DNA from: Cyanophora paradoxa
Lineage: Eukaryota; Glaucocystophyceae; Cyanophorales; Cyanophoraceae
DNA length: 64,000 nucleotides
Reading direction: 5' to 3'
NCBI GenBank assembly: GCA_004431415.1
Contig: QPMI01000557.1
Span: 24,313-88,312 of the forward strand
This document shows positions 1 through 12,426 of this stretch, piece after piece. The number at the start of each line of letters is the position of its first letter. The stretch's first letter is position 1. The notes under the pieces were generated by a model that saw only the letters and a list, made by a program, of their open reading frames with translations, was not told the DNA's origin and searched no databases. A program made the translations under genes and the position numbers.

Positions 1-1258
1 GACCCCAGAAGCGAGTCCCAATGTTCCTCGACGTATTTATATACGTCCTGCTTGCGCGTCGTTGCCTTCTTGCTCGCTTTCAGCAACGCGCGGATCGCCG
101 TCTGCACAGCGCTCGCCCTGCCGCGCGGGCCGCTGCTCAGCTAGCGAGCTGCAGCAGCGAGCCGCGGTAGAGCGTACCAATCGAGCTCTTCGTGGGGCGC
201 CATCTGGTTGATAAGCAACGTCCGACGCGAGCGCGGCAAGTCTCGAAATCGTCTACCCCCGCCGCGCCAGCTCTAGCCGCGAGTCCGAGGGAGTCTAGCC
301 GCCGTTAATCGGCCTTGGGGAAAGGAGAGGCCCTTAGGTCTGTGCGTATCTTGTGGCAAACTTCAAATTGATTTTATAGACAAAATTTTTAGACCTAGGT
401 ACCCATTTTCGACCCTAGGGAGCACGATGGCGGCGCTACTTTTCAAATGCGACACCTCTAACAAGCACTAACAGCACGTCGAGAAGCGTCGAAAAGCATT
501 TTCCCGGAAAAAAACTCAAAGCGCAAATCACATTGGCCTTCCAAGTCGAAATTTGAAAATTATTAATTTCAAGAGACCGCATCCCATTCGCTAGGAATTA
601 GTGTCCAAATTAACGGGGCGCCACGATGTCGGCCTGCAAATTTGTATGAGACAGGGTCGCAGTGTGCCACGATGTGGGATTTAAAAGTATTTGATGCGTT
701 GATTGAAAGATATTTGAAATAAACAATTTAGACAGAGCCTTATTACTGCGAATTACATTCAAATGATTCATAGATAATTATTAACCACCTCCAAAAAGCG
801 CCGAAAGTCGTTTCCATTCAGCTGAACTTCGGAAACGACCAATGGGCCCCTCGGGGCCTGTGCTCGGTACAACTGCGGCCGATTGGGCCCCGCATCGATC
901 TCTGTACCCTTGCGGCACAATTCTGTACCCTCTTTACTTGAGTGTGTACCCTTGCCGAGTGGACCCCCCTGTTTCTCCTCCCCCCTCCCCCGTAACCGCG
1001 CGCGGTTGCGGGCCCCCGTTTAAAAACAAAGAGCTCCCACCCTCACGCCTTGAATTCGAAGCCCCAAGACCCAAGGCCACTCCTGCTCCGCAGGGACTCG
1101 CTTGTTAGCAGCCGGAGCCCAGTCGGACCGGCACAATCCGAGCGCTTGCGCATGCTGCTCATTTACTGTTGTTTGCGAGCGTGCTGCGTCTTCATTTGTA
1201 CTTGTATCTGAAACTGACCTCACCTGACCTGACCTGCCTGCCTGAGCCTGCACCCTTC
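1..1258. other. Intergenic region, no gene supported
   Basis: I see no gene. The first 340 bases are moderately GC-rich, 350-800 is clearly more AT-rich than the rest of the host arm, and 840-1258 is GC-rich and leads into the 3' end of the minus-strand WD40 gene. The open frames here are short and lack splice-consistent homologous motifs. The AT-rich block may be a decayed repeat, but I recognise no family. Confidence 0.4.
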
Positions 1259-4200
1259 CTACTGCTTTCCTACGCCGGATCTTGTGTCTGCCGCTAGCCG
1301 AAGCGCGCCTCCCGCGCCGACTTCCCTCCCGCCGTCTCCGTCTTGGATTTCCTGCGGGGCCCGTGAGCGCCCCGCCCGTCGCCCCAGGGGCGGGAGCGCA
1401 GCACGGGCGCACATCCGGGAGGCCTTGTGGCCCGCGCCGGATGGCGGCGCGCTGGCGACGGCGGCGGCGGATGCTGCGGTGTCGCGCGGGGCGGAGGCGT
1501 GGGGCGCGTCGAGGGCGCGCAGCTGGTCCTCGAGCTCGCCGAGGCGTATGCCGACGCGCGTGCGGCGCTTGCGCTCCGCCTCCTCCTCCTCCTCGTCACG
1601 GCGCGGGGCCTGGCGGGCGGGCGGCGTGGGCGGGGCGGGGCAGGGCCCCCGCGGCGGGGCGGGGCGGACGGGCTCGGCGGCCTCGAAGGTCTTGCGTATG
1701 ATCTTGTCGAAGCCGATCGCCTGCTTCGCCAGGCTCTTCGGCTTCAGCGGCGGGTGCAGAATCTGCGCCCCTGTCACCACGCCCCCCGCCGCCCCCGCAG
1801 CAAGCGCGCGGCAGCACGTGGTAGGGCGTGAACTGCGTCGGGGTGGGGGGTGAGGGGCCGGGGCGGGTGGGGTGCGGGGCGCGGCCGCACGGCGGGGTCG
1901 CTGTCGGGCTCGGCGACGCTGACGGTGCTCGCGATGGTCGTCAGCGTCGCCGCGCTCGCCGCCGGCGACTTCAGCGAGGAGGTCTCCCCCGCGCCCCGCC
2001 CCGCCGGCACCTCTGCCCGCCCTCAGCGCGGCGCCGGCGCGGGGCCGGGGCGGAGGCCGGGGGCGCGCCGGGGTGGTCGGTGTCGTTCCAGACGCGGATG
2101 GTGCGGTCCCATGAGCAGGAGAGGTACTGGCGCCGCTCGGGGACGTGCACGATGGCGCGGACGGCGTCGGCGTGCCCGGTGTGGATCTGGAGCGCCTCGC
2201 CGGCCACGGGGTCGTACAGGCGGATGTTGAAGTCCTGACTCGAGGCGGCGAGCACGTAGCCGCGGCGGAGGTCGATCCCCAGCGCGTTCACTCCGCCCCC
2301 GCGCGATTTCATCAGCTGCAGCATCGCCCCGCTCTTCGCGTGCCACGTCCGCACTGTCTCGTCCTCCGAGCCCGTCACCTGCGCCCCGCCCTCACGCCCG
2401 CCCCGCGCCCCCGCCCGCCCCCCGCACCCACACGTGGTGCACGGGGTTCCACTTGATGCACCTGCCGGCGGCTCGCGCGGGGCGGGGAGGCGGGGGCGGG
2501 GCGCGGGGGGCGCACGTGACGTCAGCGGTGTGGCCGGTGAGGACGAGGAGGGCCTGCCCCGAGTCGAAGTCCCAGACCTGCACGCCCCCGCTCGCCAAGT
2601 GGCGGCGCGGCTCGGGGCGGCGCCGGCGCCCGCCTTGGCGAGCTTGTCGGCGGAGGAGGTGCCGATCTCGTCGCCGTCGGGGCTGTAGTCGACGCCCGTG
2701 ATGAGGTCCGTGTGCGCCTTGGCGATGACGTGCGCCGCCGTCCCCGTCACCAGGTCCCAGTACCGGATCGACATGTCCCACGAGACCGAGACCTGGGGCG
2801 CGTGAGGGGCGCGCGGCGGCGGCTCGGGGCGCGGCCCCCGGCGCACGACGATGTCCTCGACGACGACGAGGCCCACAATGCGGTCGCTGTGGCCCTCCGT
2901 TGCCTCCCCGGACCCCGCCGCCGCCCCCGCCGGCCCGCGACCCCCCCCGGGGGTGGGCCCGGCGGGGCGCGCCTGGGTGCGGAAGATGAACTTTGGGGTG
3001 TCGGACATGTCCATCTGCAGGCTCCCGCTCGCCGTCGTCCACACGCCTGCGGACGCTGGGGCCGGCGGGGCGGCGCGGGGCCGCGGGGGCGCGGGGCGCA
3101 CGGATGGTGCAGTCGTCCGAGGCGGTGACGAGGGTGCCGGAGCGCTTGACGGGGAGGCCCGAGGGGGTCCCCGGCGACCCCAGGTCCTCGCTGTTGGTCA
3201 CGAACGTCCCGTCCCGCTCCACTGCCGCCCGCCCCTCCTCCTCCCTGTACTCCCGGAACGCCATGCAGAGGACGGACCCGGCGTGCTGCGGCCCGTTGGC
3301 CCCACCCTGCCCCCCGCCCCGCCGCCCCCGCGCACCTGCGTCTTGATGACCTCCTGGCTGGGGGAGAGTGAGGCGGGGGGCGGAAGGGGGGCGGGGCGGG
3401 GCGGGGGCACCAGGAGTAGAGGTCGGTGGTGACCTGGGAGGAGGCCTCCCAGCGGCGGACGCTCCCGTCGGCGGAGGCGCTGTAGACGGACGAGCCGTAG
3501 GCGACGCACAGCGACTCCACCCACTCCTCGCCGCCCCGCACGATCCGCTTCGCCCCGCACCCGTTGAACTGCGCCGCCCCGTCGCCCCCCGCCCCGCCTG
3601 CGCGCCGCCGGCCGGGGCACCTTCCAGAGGACGAGGTGGCGCCCGGAGGTGGTGCCGACGACTTCCTGCGGGGGGCTCGCGGGGGCGGGGGCGGGGGCCG
3701 GCGGGGCGCGGGGGGCGCCTGGGTGTCGGGGAAGGGGAAGAAGGCGAGGTAGGCGGCGTCGCCGCACTCGGGCGGGGCCAGCGAGGGCACGAACTCCGTC
3801 ACGTTCATCCCCGTCCGCGGGTCGTACACCGCCGGCTCCGGCGAGCTGCCCCGTCTCACGCCCCCGCCCCCGTCCCCGCCCCCGCGCCCCCGCGCACCTC
3901 GCGGCGATGAGCAGCTGGCGGGTGGCCGGCACGTAGCAGACCCCCGTGATCGCCTCGCTGCCGGCCCCTCAGCGCCGGCAGCCGGGTGGCGCGGCGGGGC
4001 GCGAGCGCACCTGAAGCCCTCGAACTTCTGCAGGGCCTTGCCGTCCTGGGACCAGATCTGGGGGCGGGTGAGGGGGGTGCGGGAGGGGTGGGGGCGGGGG
4101 GCGGGGCGGGCCTTGGCGGAGCCGTCGAAGGAGCCGGTGATGAGCCAGTTGTTGACGTTGTCGAAGGCCACGCACGAGATCGCCCCGTCGTGCGCCCGCA

Positions 4201-5317
4201 TGATCGTCGTGTACTGCCGCCCCCGTCACCCCCGCCCACTCCGCCCCATCCCCCCCCCCCCATCCCCCCCCTCCCCCCCCTCCCCCCCCCTCCCCCCCCC
4301 CCCCCCCCCCCCCCCCCCGCCGCCCCATTCCGCCCCGCCCTGTTCCGCCCGGCGCCACACCTTCCGTGGGTTCTCGGAGTCGTAGATGCAGACGGTGCCG
4401 TCGTAGCTGGCGAGGGCAGTGTGGGCGAGGCGGGGCGGGCAGCGAGGCGGGCGCACCCGCCCGAGTAGATCTTGCCGTGGTCGCTACACACGATGCTCCG
4501 GATGAGATCCTGCGGTGCGCCGGCGTGAGGGCCGGGGCGGGGGCGGGGACGGGCGCCGGGCCTTGTGGGACTTGAGGGTGTGGAGGAGCTTGAGGGGGAT
4601 CTTCTCCTGGGTCGACTTGACTACCAGGTTCCCCTCCTCCTCAATGCTGTACACCCGCATTTCCTTGTTGAAGCCTGCCGCCCCGCCCTCAGCCCCGCCC
4701 GCCCCGCGCGCCACTCCCCCCCACCTGCTATCAGATAGTTCTTCTTGTGCTCCAGCGCGAGACAGTAGATCGGCTCGTTGATCTGCGCGCGCAAAGATTC
4801 GGGCCGCGCAGAAAGCCGGCGCGGGCGTCCCGCGCACCTTCTCCGTCCATGTCACCTCGCACTTGTTATTCCACACCTTGATCTTCCCATCAACGGAGCT
4901 CGAGAAGAGCAGCCGGTTCAGCGTGCTTCGCTCAGCTGTCAGCGTCCGGGGAGCCGCAAACATCGAAGGGGATGCGCACCTGTAGATCAAGCCAGTGACC
5001 CAGCCGGAATGCTCATGCAGCGTTCGTAGAAACTCCCCGGTCTCGCTGTGCCAGACCTTGATGCGAGAGTCTGGCGGAGATGGGTGAGCCGGGTCAAGAA
5101 TACGGGCGATGCACGCGAGCGCAGCGCCGCAAGCGTTAGCTATGGGGCACTTAAGCGCAGCCAGCGCCTCTCGACACACGCCCGGCGCTTGCAGAGCCCG
5201 GGGCACGCCCTAACCTGCCAGTCCGGTGTAAAGTTCACGCCGGAACGGGTTGATGGCGACAGAGAGGATGTTCGAATCGGCTGCTTCGTGCAGCACCCTC
5301 CTTACTTCTAAGCTCAT
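1259..5317 (-). CDS. Large multi-exon WD40-repeat protein
   Basis: This spliced gene encodes a protein with many WD40 repeats, enough for about two beta-propellers, and presumably acts as a protein-interaction scaffold. The start at 5317 gives an exon beginning MSLEVRRVLHEAADSNILSV; it splices (intron about 5215-5072) into DSRIKVWHSETGEFLRTL. Clear WD blades follow: DGKIKVWNNK, YDGTVCIYDSENPRKVW, WLITGSFDGSAK, ASADGSVRRWEA, SWDMSIRYWDL, VQVWDFDSGQALLVLTGHT, GSEDETVRTWHAKSG and SWDRTIRVWND. The C-terminal exons (below about 2010) leave the repeats and become Ser/Ala-rich, then basic/acidic and possibly helical. Introns are mostly 50-150 nt of CCCCGCC-like sequence, one with a run of C around 4250-4318. 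One intron (2578-2633) appears to start with GC. The 3' end at 1259 is the stop of the last open exon and is uncertain. I cannot name the orthologue. Confidence 0.8.
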
Positions 5318-5622
5318 CGTTAGCTAACTTACAACAGAGGCCGACGACCTGCGGCCTAGAAGCTACTCGGATTCCAGGGTCCAATTGGTTTCGTCGGCCT
5401 AGCGCAATGAATTGGCAGGCCGCAGGGGGAGCTGCAGCGCCGCGCGGAGCGAAAGCCAGCTGCGGGCCTGCGGCTGAGCTGCCAGCTGTCGGGGTACGCA
5501 AACGTGCGAAGCCAGAACCAGCCACCACTGGAGGCCAGGCACTCACTAGACGCAGACGCGCAAGCCCACGCACAAAACGACGACAGGAGGACGTGCAGCC
5601 CTAAGCGGGCAGCTGCTGCGAA
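5318..5622. promoter_or_regulatory. Divergent intergenic region
   Basis: These 305 bases separate two divergently transcribed genes (WD40 protein on minus, DUF4200 coiled-coil protein on plus) and must hold both promoters. I see no clear TATA box. No other gene is supported. Confidence 0.45.
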
Positions 5623-7374
5623 ATGGCGTCCCCAAGCGCGACGATGAGCGGGGCCCAATCCGTTCTCATGCAAGAGTACGTGAGCAAGTTGAACAGCAAG
5701 AAGTGAGCCGCCCTTGGCGCGCCTCTGCGCTCTCCTAGCTAGAGCTGCGACTAGCGTGCGCCGAGCTGCGCTCGGCCGCGAGGTCGCCTGGCCGCCATCT
5801 GGAGGAAGGCGTTTTGTATGCTGCACGCTGGGCCGGAGGCAGCTTGCTAGCTGGAGAGGATTGGACGATCTGACACCGCGCTTCGCAGGAACCTCCCACG
5901 ATACCTGAACATGGACAACGTATCGCCAGCGACGAGGCTTTTGGAGAAGAGGAGGCAGATGTTTGAAGTGCAGGAGGCGTTGGAGGCGCAGAAGGAGGAG
6001 TTCGCGAGGAGAGAAGAGCTGTTCAAGCGAAGGGAAGAAGCGCTCAAGAAGAAGGACCTTGAGCTGCAGGAATCCCTTATCAAGTTCAGCAAGTTCCTGC
6101 AGGCGAGCCCGCCGCGCGTCGCCGCCGGGAGCGGGGCTGGTGGCGCCTCGTCTCCCCTGGTTTGATTCTGACGACCTGCGCCGTACGCGCGTGCAGGAGA
6201 ACGACGCTAAGCGGCAAAGAGCGGAGAAGAAGGTAGGCGAGGCGCGGCGGAGGGGCCGGGGCGCGCGCTGAGGGTGTGAGCAGGCGGCGGACGAGGTGGC
6301 GCTGCGTGTGAAGCGCGAAGGGGAGATCGCGAAGCTGCGAGCGGAGCTCGAGAAGCTGAAGAAGGACAAGCAGACGAGTTACACGATGCTGGGCAAGGGT
6401 GCGCGCGGGTTGATAGCGTGGCGGGGCGGGGGCGGGGGTGGGGAGCGAGGGGTCGGGGCTGGCAGGGATGAACTACCAGAAGTTCCTGGAGAGCGTGCTG
6501 GAGGTGACGGAGGAGTACCCCGAGATCAACGACCTGCTCATGCGCTACGCCACCCTTGAGGCCACGAACCGCGACCTCGTCGATAAGGCCCGCCGCCCCG
6601 CGCGCCGCGCCGCGGGCGGGCGGCTGAGGGGCGCGCAGGCGGCGAAGAGCGCGATGGAGATGGAGAACCACAGGAAGATGCTCTCGGACTTCGTCAAGGA
6701 GAAGATGAACGAGATCCTGGGGTACAACAACGACATCGCGGCGCTGCAGAAGGAGCTGGAGCGGCGGACGCTGGAGGCGCAGAACCTGCAGGCCAAGCTC
6801 GACCAGGACGTGCAGGAGCACGCCAAGAAGACCACCGAGCTCGGCCAGATCCGCATGTGCGCCGCCCGCTCCGCGCCCCCGCCTCGCGCCCCGCCTCTCA
6901 GGCGGCGGCAGGGCGTGCGAGAACATCTTCCAGCGCGTCTTCTCCCGCAAGGGCCCCAACTCGCGCATGCCGCCCCTCGAGGGCAGCACCGAGGAGCGCA
7001 TCCTCGGCCAGCTCAAGGTCAGCGCTGCCCCACCCCGCCCCGCCCCACTTTCTCCGAACCCCTGGCGCAGCACATCGGAGAGAAGATGGACGACTACTGG
7101 AGCATCGTCAAGGGGGTCCGTCGACGCCGCCGCCCCCGCCCCCCCCCCCCCCCCCCCTCGTCTCCCCGCCGCCGCCCATGACGCGCCCCTGCAGGCCTCA
7201 AAGGAGTCTCACAAGGGCGCTGCCGCAGCGGCCTCCGCCAGCGCAGGCGTGCCGGCCGCAGCCGTAGGGGGAGGCACTGTGGGGGGCGGGGCGAGCCAGC
7301 GCAACGCAGAGCCCGCCACCCGCGCCGGCCCAGGAGCCTACTACGGAGGCAGCAACTCCGTTGTAGCTCGATAG
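5623..7374 (+). CDS. CCDC42/CFAP73-like DUF4200 coiled-coil protein (flagellar)
   Basis: Multi-exon gene. The ATG at 5623 opens MASPSATMSGAQSV; the first intron (5703-5888, GT-AG) joins it to a DUF4200-type coiled coil. That domain includes TRLLEKRRQMFEVQEALEAQ, LIKFSKFLQ joined to ENDAKRQRAEKK, and LRAELEKLKKDKQTSY. Later exons carry MNYQKFLESVLEVTEEYPEI, HRKMLSDFVKEKMNEILGYN and ACENIFQRVFSRKGPNSRM, then an Ala/Gly-rich tail ending at 7374. DUF4200 proteins such as CCDC42 and CFAP73/CFAP100 belong to the ciliary axoneme (the CFAP73/CFAP100 pair forms the modifier of inner arms), so this suggests a flagellated cell. Two introns (6103-6196 and 6588-6638) seem to use GC donors, because the family-conserved reading frame is kept only that way. 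Identification as this family is firm; the exact orthologue is not. Confidence 0.8.
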
Positions 7375-7866
7375 CTACGGCGACCCGCAGCGAGATGTCG
7401 GACATTCACCACAGTTTCTGACACTGCTCTAGTGTTTCCCCCTAAGGGTCCGGCACCCCCCGGGTTCCAGCACGTAGCGTGTAGCTACCGTGTGAAGAGC
7501 AGCTCCGTAGGGTCCGGCACCCCCCGGGTTCCAGCACGTAGCGTGTAGCTACCGTGTGAAGAGCAGCTCCGTAGTCCCCCCCCCCCCCCACAGTGCTGCT
7601 CTTCACACGGTAGCTAAGTCCCAAGTTCTTGATCCCACCCCTCCATCACGTCTTACGCCCCTGTCCGATCTTTCTCGACGCTTTAGTCCTTGAATAAAGC
7701 AGAGAACTGTGTCCTTTGGCGCGAGGATCGACCTCTAGCAGCTGCGATTCGTCTTCGAGAACTGTGGGGCGCCATACTATGATACGTTGGTAGGGGGCAT
7801 CTGGGTCCGGAAGCGTGACGGGATGGAGATGGGTGAGCGGAAAGGGAGGGAATAAGAGGCTACAGG
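7375..7866. repeat. Intergenic region with a 64-bp tandem repeat and hairpin
   Basis: Between two convergent genes lie two near-identical 64-bp copies (about 7446-7510 and 7510-7574) containing GGTTCCAGCACGTAGCGTG. After a short C run, 7591-7617 is the inverted complement of the end of the second copy (TAGCTACCGTGTGAAGAGCA), giving a potential stem of about 22 bp. It may mark transcript ends or a small mobile-repeat relic. No gene is seen. Confidence 0.7.
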
Positions 7867-8395
7867 CTACTTCTTCTTGGGCCTCTTCTCGTTCTCGTCG
7901 GGCGGCACGTAGTTGGGATCGGGCGGAGTCCACGTCGCCGTGTGCCGGTATAGAGGGAAGAGTGTGCTGTCCTGCACCATCGCAGCTTTTCGGAGATCCG
8001 ACGGGAGCGCCCGAATCGCTGACTGCTTGCAGCGCAGCATCCTGTTCATCGCGCCCATCTGCCGATTGTGCTCGAGCAGCATCTCCCGGCTGTACCGCTT
8101 CGCCAGCGCCATGTTCGCTGCAAGCTCCTCGGGGCTTCGCTTTGGAAGCGGATCCTGTGGAAACTGATAGAACTTGAGCCAAACCTGCGGGGCCGCGAGT
8201 GTCATGCGAGCTGCGGAGGGCTTCGCGGCCGGGCGCGAGCGAGCGTTTGGGACGACGGCCGCAATGACGCACCTCCGTCTTCCAATCGCGTTTCGGCCCC
8301 TCCTTAGCCGAGCGGCGAACCGCCGTTCCCTCCGCTTCCTTTGCGAGGCGCATCGGCATGGCGCCGCGCGCGAGGCCGGCGCTTCGCCGCAGCAT
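7867..8395 (-). CDS. mL40-like mitochondrial ribosomal protein (tentative)
   Basis: Two-exon gene. Exon 1 (8395-8273) starts MLRRSAGLARGAMPMRLAKE, a basic, Arg/Ala-rich leader that fits a mitochondrial targeting peptide. A GT-AG intron (8272-8185) joins it to exon 2 beginning VWLKFYQFPQDPLPKRSPEE. The product is about 146 residues. Exon 2 continues with a helical basic stretch and a C-terminal block, DSTLFPLYRHTATWTPPDPN, that resembles the PDL-x-LFP ... TPP-x-x-GY block of mL40 from memory, then a Lys-rich end. The role would be a structural protein of the mitochondrial large ribosomal subunit. Gene structure is well supported; the family call is only moderate. Confidence 0.55.
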
Positions 8396-8923
8396 CGCTT
8401 TCCTTAGCTTGCCTGCAAGACGGCTCCGCCGCTGTGCCGCTCTGGAGCGATTTCTGTTAATGCCGTGAACGAAGTGTGCTCTACCCTGCGCCTTCGTTCG
8501 CTGCGGTTTAGGTTCGCCGCGCCTCCGGTTCGTATTCCGCCAGGGGGATCGCGCCCCCCTTCCAAGTTCAGATGGCCCTAGGCCTGCTGCGCATGCGCAT
8601 TCCCGGCCGCAGTGCCTTGCCCAGCCGTAGGTCACCGTTGTCGACGCAGTGCGTTGTCGACGTCCGCAGTTCAACGGTTAGTATGCCCGTGTTTTTAATG
8701 TGCAATATTGATGCCCATGCTCAGCTCGCCTCGCTAGCTCCATTGAACCATGCTCAGCGGCTGTAGTCTCCGGATCCCCACTGCCAGCTACATTGACCAT
8801 GATCGTCCAACGGTCAAGAGGGCCTCCGCGGCCGAGCCCTGGGGATTCGCAGAACTGCGGGCGGTGCAGTGCGCATGCGCAGAGCCTAAGAGGCGGCAGC
8901 TAGGTCAGGCGCGCGAGCTGCGG
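8396..8923. other. Intergenic region, nothing recognised
   Basis: 528 bases between the mL40-like gene (whose promoter must lie here) and the 3' end of the eIF2B epsilon gene. Composition is less extreme than in the flanking introns. I find no motif, repeat or gene that can be supported. Confidence 0.4.
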
Positions 8924-11900
8924 TCAGCCCTCCTCGTCCTCCTCGGCGTTCTTCAGCCAGTCAAGGAAATCCTCCGTCTGGTGGGGCGTCAGCAGGGCTG
9001 AGAGGGCGGGCCTTGGCGGGCGGGCCTTCTTGAGGTAGGCGGCGCTCTGAGCGTCGCCTGCCTCGGCCATCTTGGTGGTGATGGCCACCCACTTGTCCAG
9101 CGCCTTCTCCGTGAAGACCTCGGCGTCGTAGAAGAGCTGCCGGGCGGGCGTCACGCGGGGCGGGGCGGGGCGGGGAGGGGCGGGGTGGGGCGGGGCGGGG
9201 CGGGGCGGGGCGGGGCGGGGGCGCCTTGACGAGCATGCTGTAGGCCTTGTCGGAGAGGGCGCTGAAGAGGGCGCTGCCGGCGCAGAAGGCGACCAGAGCC
9301 TTGACGCACTCCACGCGGTCCCCCACCGTCCGGATGTACTTGTTTGGCAGCTCCGCGAAACCCTCCAGCATCTGCCCCGCCTCAGCGCCGCCGCGGCGCG
9401 CAGGCACGGCGGGGCGGGAGGCAGGCGGGGGCGTGCCGTCTCGACGGCCTTGAGGAGGAGCTTGGGCTTGTCGGGGGAGACGCCGGGGAGGCGCTCCATG
9501 GCCTCGAGCATGCCGGCGACGATGTTCGTCGCGCAGTCCACCGCCTCCGCGTTGAACGAGAACTTGAGCCCGTTCACCTGCCCGCGCGCGCGCGCCGTCT
9601 GCCGCCACCGGTGCCGCGAGGGGCGGGGCGGCGCGCCTCGAGGATCGTGTTGTCGACGCGGTGCCGCTCGACGATGCCGCGCACCACCGTCGCCCGCACC
9701 TCGCTCCCGAACCCTGCCGACGCCTGGGTGGCGCTGCGGGGCGGGGGCGGGGGCGGGGGCCGGGGCGGGGCGGACGGGCGATGGGGTCCTCCTCCTCCTC
9801 GTCGTTGTCGTCGCCGGCCTCGTCGGCGCCCTCGTCGTCGCTCCCGCCGCTCTCGCTCGTGCTCTCCTCCGCGCTCGCGGCCGACCCGGGGCGGCGCCGG
9901 CGCGAGGGCCCCGCCTCCCCCGCCAGCACCGCCTCGAACCGCTCCACCTCCTCCTCGCCCGCTGCCCGCGCACCGCTCGCCGCCGGGCCCCGCCCGACGC
10001 CGCCCGGGGGCGCACCGAGGGCGTTGGCGGGGGAGGGCGAGTCGGCCTCGAGCGCCTCGAAGAGGAAGGCGTGCCCGCCGGGCCCCGCCGCGTCCGCCGC
10101 CGCCGCGGGGCCCGCATCGGGGCCCGCCTGCAGCTCGGGGGCGGCCCCCGCGGCCGGCGGCGACTTGCCGAACCCGTCCTCCTCCTCCTCCCCGAAGTCC
10201 TCCTCCTCCTCCTCCTCCTGCGCCGCGCGTCGCCGGGGCGCCGGGCGGGCCCTCGCGGGGCGCGCACGGCTCTCCGGGGCGTGGAGGTGAGCATGGCGTA
10301 GGGCTGCACGCGGTGCCCGGGCCCCACGACGACCTGCCCGCCCCGTCGCCCGCCGGCGCGGCGCCGGCGCGGGGCGGCGCGCCTTGAACGAGACGACGCT
10401 GCCCGGGGAGAGGACGCTGCCGGCACACAGGCGCGCCCCACTGCAGACGATGCAGTGCGAGAGGCGCACGCCGTCCTGCGCGGGGGCTCGGGGCGGGGCG
10501 CGGGGCGGGGCGCGCGGGGCGGGCCTCGATAACAGCGTCGTCCCAGACGAAGGCGTCCTCCATGAGCACGTCCGCCCCGATGTGCACGTTCCGGCCCACC
10601 ACCGACCGCCGCACCACCGTCCGCTCCCCGACCGCCGCCCCCCGCCCAAGCACCGTGTCCTCCCCCACCCGGCACGTTCTGGCCCGCCCCGCCCCTCACG
10701 CCGGCGCGGCGAGGCGGGGCGGGGCGGGGCGGGCGCACCGGGCGAGCTTGACGTCGGGGGCCTTGTAGACCCCGGGGCGCGTGTACGTGTACGTGTCTGC
10801 GGCGCGCGCTCGGTGGCGCAGAGGCCGCGGCGGGGTCTGCGCACCGGCCCCGTCCACGCTGAACTCGGGCGTGATTGGGTACACCCAGCGCCGCACAATG
10901 TGCGAGCTGCGCGCGTAAGGCGGGGCGGGCGGGCTGGGGCGGGCGGGCGGGACCTAATGGCGGCGTAGGAGCGGAGGTCCTTGACGCGGAGGGCGTACTC
11001 GCTGTGGAGGACGTGCGCGTGCACCTGCTCGCCCCGCACCTCCGCGTCCGCCTGCAGCACCGCCCGCAGGAAGTCCCGCTGCGCCCCGCCCTCACCGCCC
11101 CGCCACCAACGCCGCGCCCGGCCCCCGCACATGGATGTCCTGGTAGTCGAAGTTGTCCTGGAAGTTCACGAGGACCTGCGCGCCGTCGGCCCCGCCCGCC
11201 CCGCCCCACGCCGCCCCGCGCCCCGGGCGGGCGGCGCGCGCCTCGGGGGAGCAGACGTAGATATGGGAGTCGACGAGGTCCGTCCGCAGCGCCACGTCCG
11301 TGAACTCGCGGAGCACGTCAGCGCCCACCTGCGCCGGCCCCTCACGCCCGGCCCGCCCCCGCCCCCCGCGAGCCCCCGCCCCCCGCGATAGCGGCGCCGC
11401 ACCTTGACGTGCCGCGGGGGCCCCTTGCCCTCTTCCTCCTCGTCCACGTCGGAGAGCAGCTGCGGGGGGATCGGGAGGGGGGTCCGCGAGCCGGCCGGCG
11501 GGTCGGCAGACCTCGTAGCGGAGGACGCGGTTCGTGGCCGGCACGAGCGTCACGCACACGTCGTCCTCCCCCGCCGACCTGCCGCCCCCTGTGAGGCGTG
11601 CTGGAAGGCGGCGCGACGGCGCGGGGCACCGGGCGCCGCTGGTGGCGGGGAGCTTCTTGAGGATCATGGTCATGATGTTGGACTTGTCCTTCTCGCGGCG
11701 CGCCCTGGCGGGGGCCTCGGGGGCAGGGGGCGGGGCGGGACGGGGGCGCACTTGTGCTCGGCGACGACCTTGGCGACGTTGAGGTTGGTGATCACGTCGC
11801 CGAAGACGAGCACGAAGTCGCCCCGGATGAGGCTCTTCCCGTCGATCTCCCGCAGCGCGTCCCCGATGCTCTCGCACCCCTCCGCCACCACGATCTGCAC

Positions 11901-12426
11901 CGCCGGCGCCCCCGGCAGCTTCGACGACATCCACTTCGACGCCCTGCGCCGCCTCATCGCGCCGGCGCCGGAGCAGCCGCCGTCCGGCTCCGGGCGGCGC
12001 GCACCGCACGTGTTCCTCGACAAGCTTCGGGAACGCGCAGCAGAAAATGAATATCTCCTGCACTCCAGAAGCCGCCAGGAACTCCAGCGTGTAGTCTATC
12101 ATCGCGACATTCACGAGCGGCAGGAGCGTCTGCACGGGAGGCGGCGCGGTGCGTCAGGCACGTGCGAGTTGATGCGGTAGAGTGGTGCACGAGCCGGCGG
12201 AGGCCGGTGCAGCGCGCTCGAGGACCGCTCGCACCTTCGGCCGCTCGAACGTGATCGGCCTGAAGCGCCGGTTGAAGCTGTCCGCGAGAAGTACCGCCTG
12301 CAACGGAACACGCGCTGGAGTGAGCCGGCGCTCGCGCGGCATCGGGGTGGTGGCCCGCACCTGCAGCACATCCTCGCGCTTGATATCCGTCAGGTCTCCT
12401 CCCCGCGATTTGCTTTTCTTGCTCAT
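8924..12426 (-). CDS. EIF2B5: Translation initiation factor eIF2B subunit epsilon
   Basis: Catalytic subunit of the eIF2B guanine-nucleotide exchange factor that recharges eIF2 with GTP in the cytosol. Exon 1 starts at 12426 ([20 protein letters not shown]) and splices to [20 protein letters not shown]. The nucleotidyltransferase-like domain follows ([40 protein letters not shown]). Next come left-handed beta-helix (hexapeptide) repeats ([40 protein letters not shown]), a long acidic Ser/Glu/Asp linker, and the HEAT-like W2/eIF5C exchange domain. The end, [17 protein letters not shown], is the aromatic/acidic terminus typical of this subunit. At least twelve small GC-rich introns interrupt it. 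Domain order is complete. Confidence 0.93.

Noticed and set aside
1020-2010. Alternative overlapping plus-strand frames at the WD40 3' end
   Set aside because: They are open only because of GC-rich composition; the minus-strand reading has splice-consistent WD motifs upstream.
4240-4320. Coding sequence across the long C run
   Set aside because: It lies within an intron of the WD40 gene and is a homopolymer tract; several such tracts (7140, 22270, 24137, 27013) are also intronic or intergenic and prone to assembly error.
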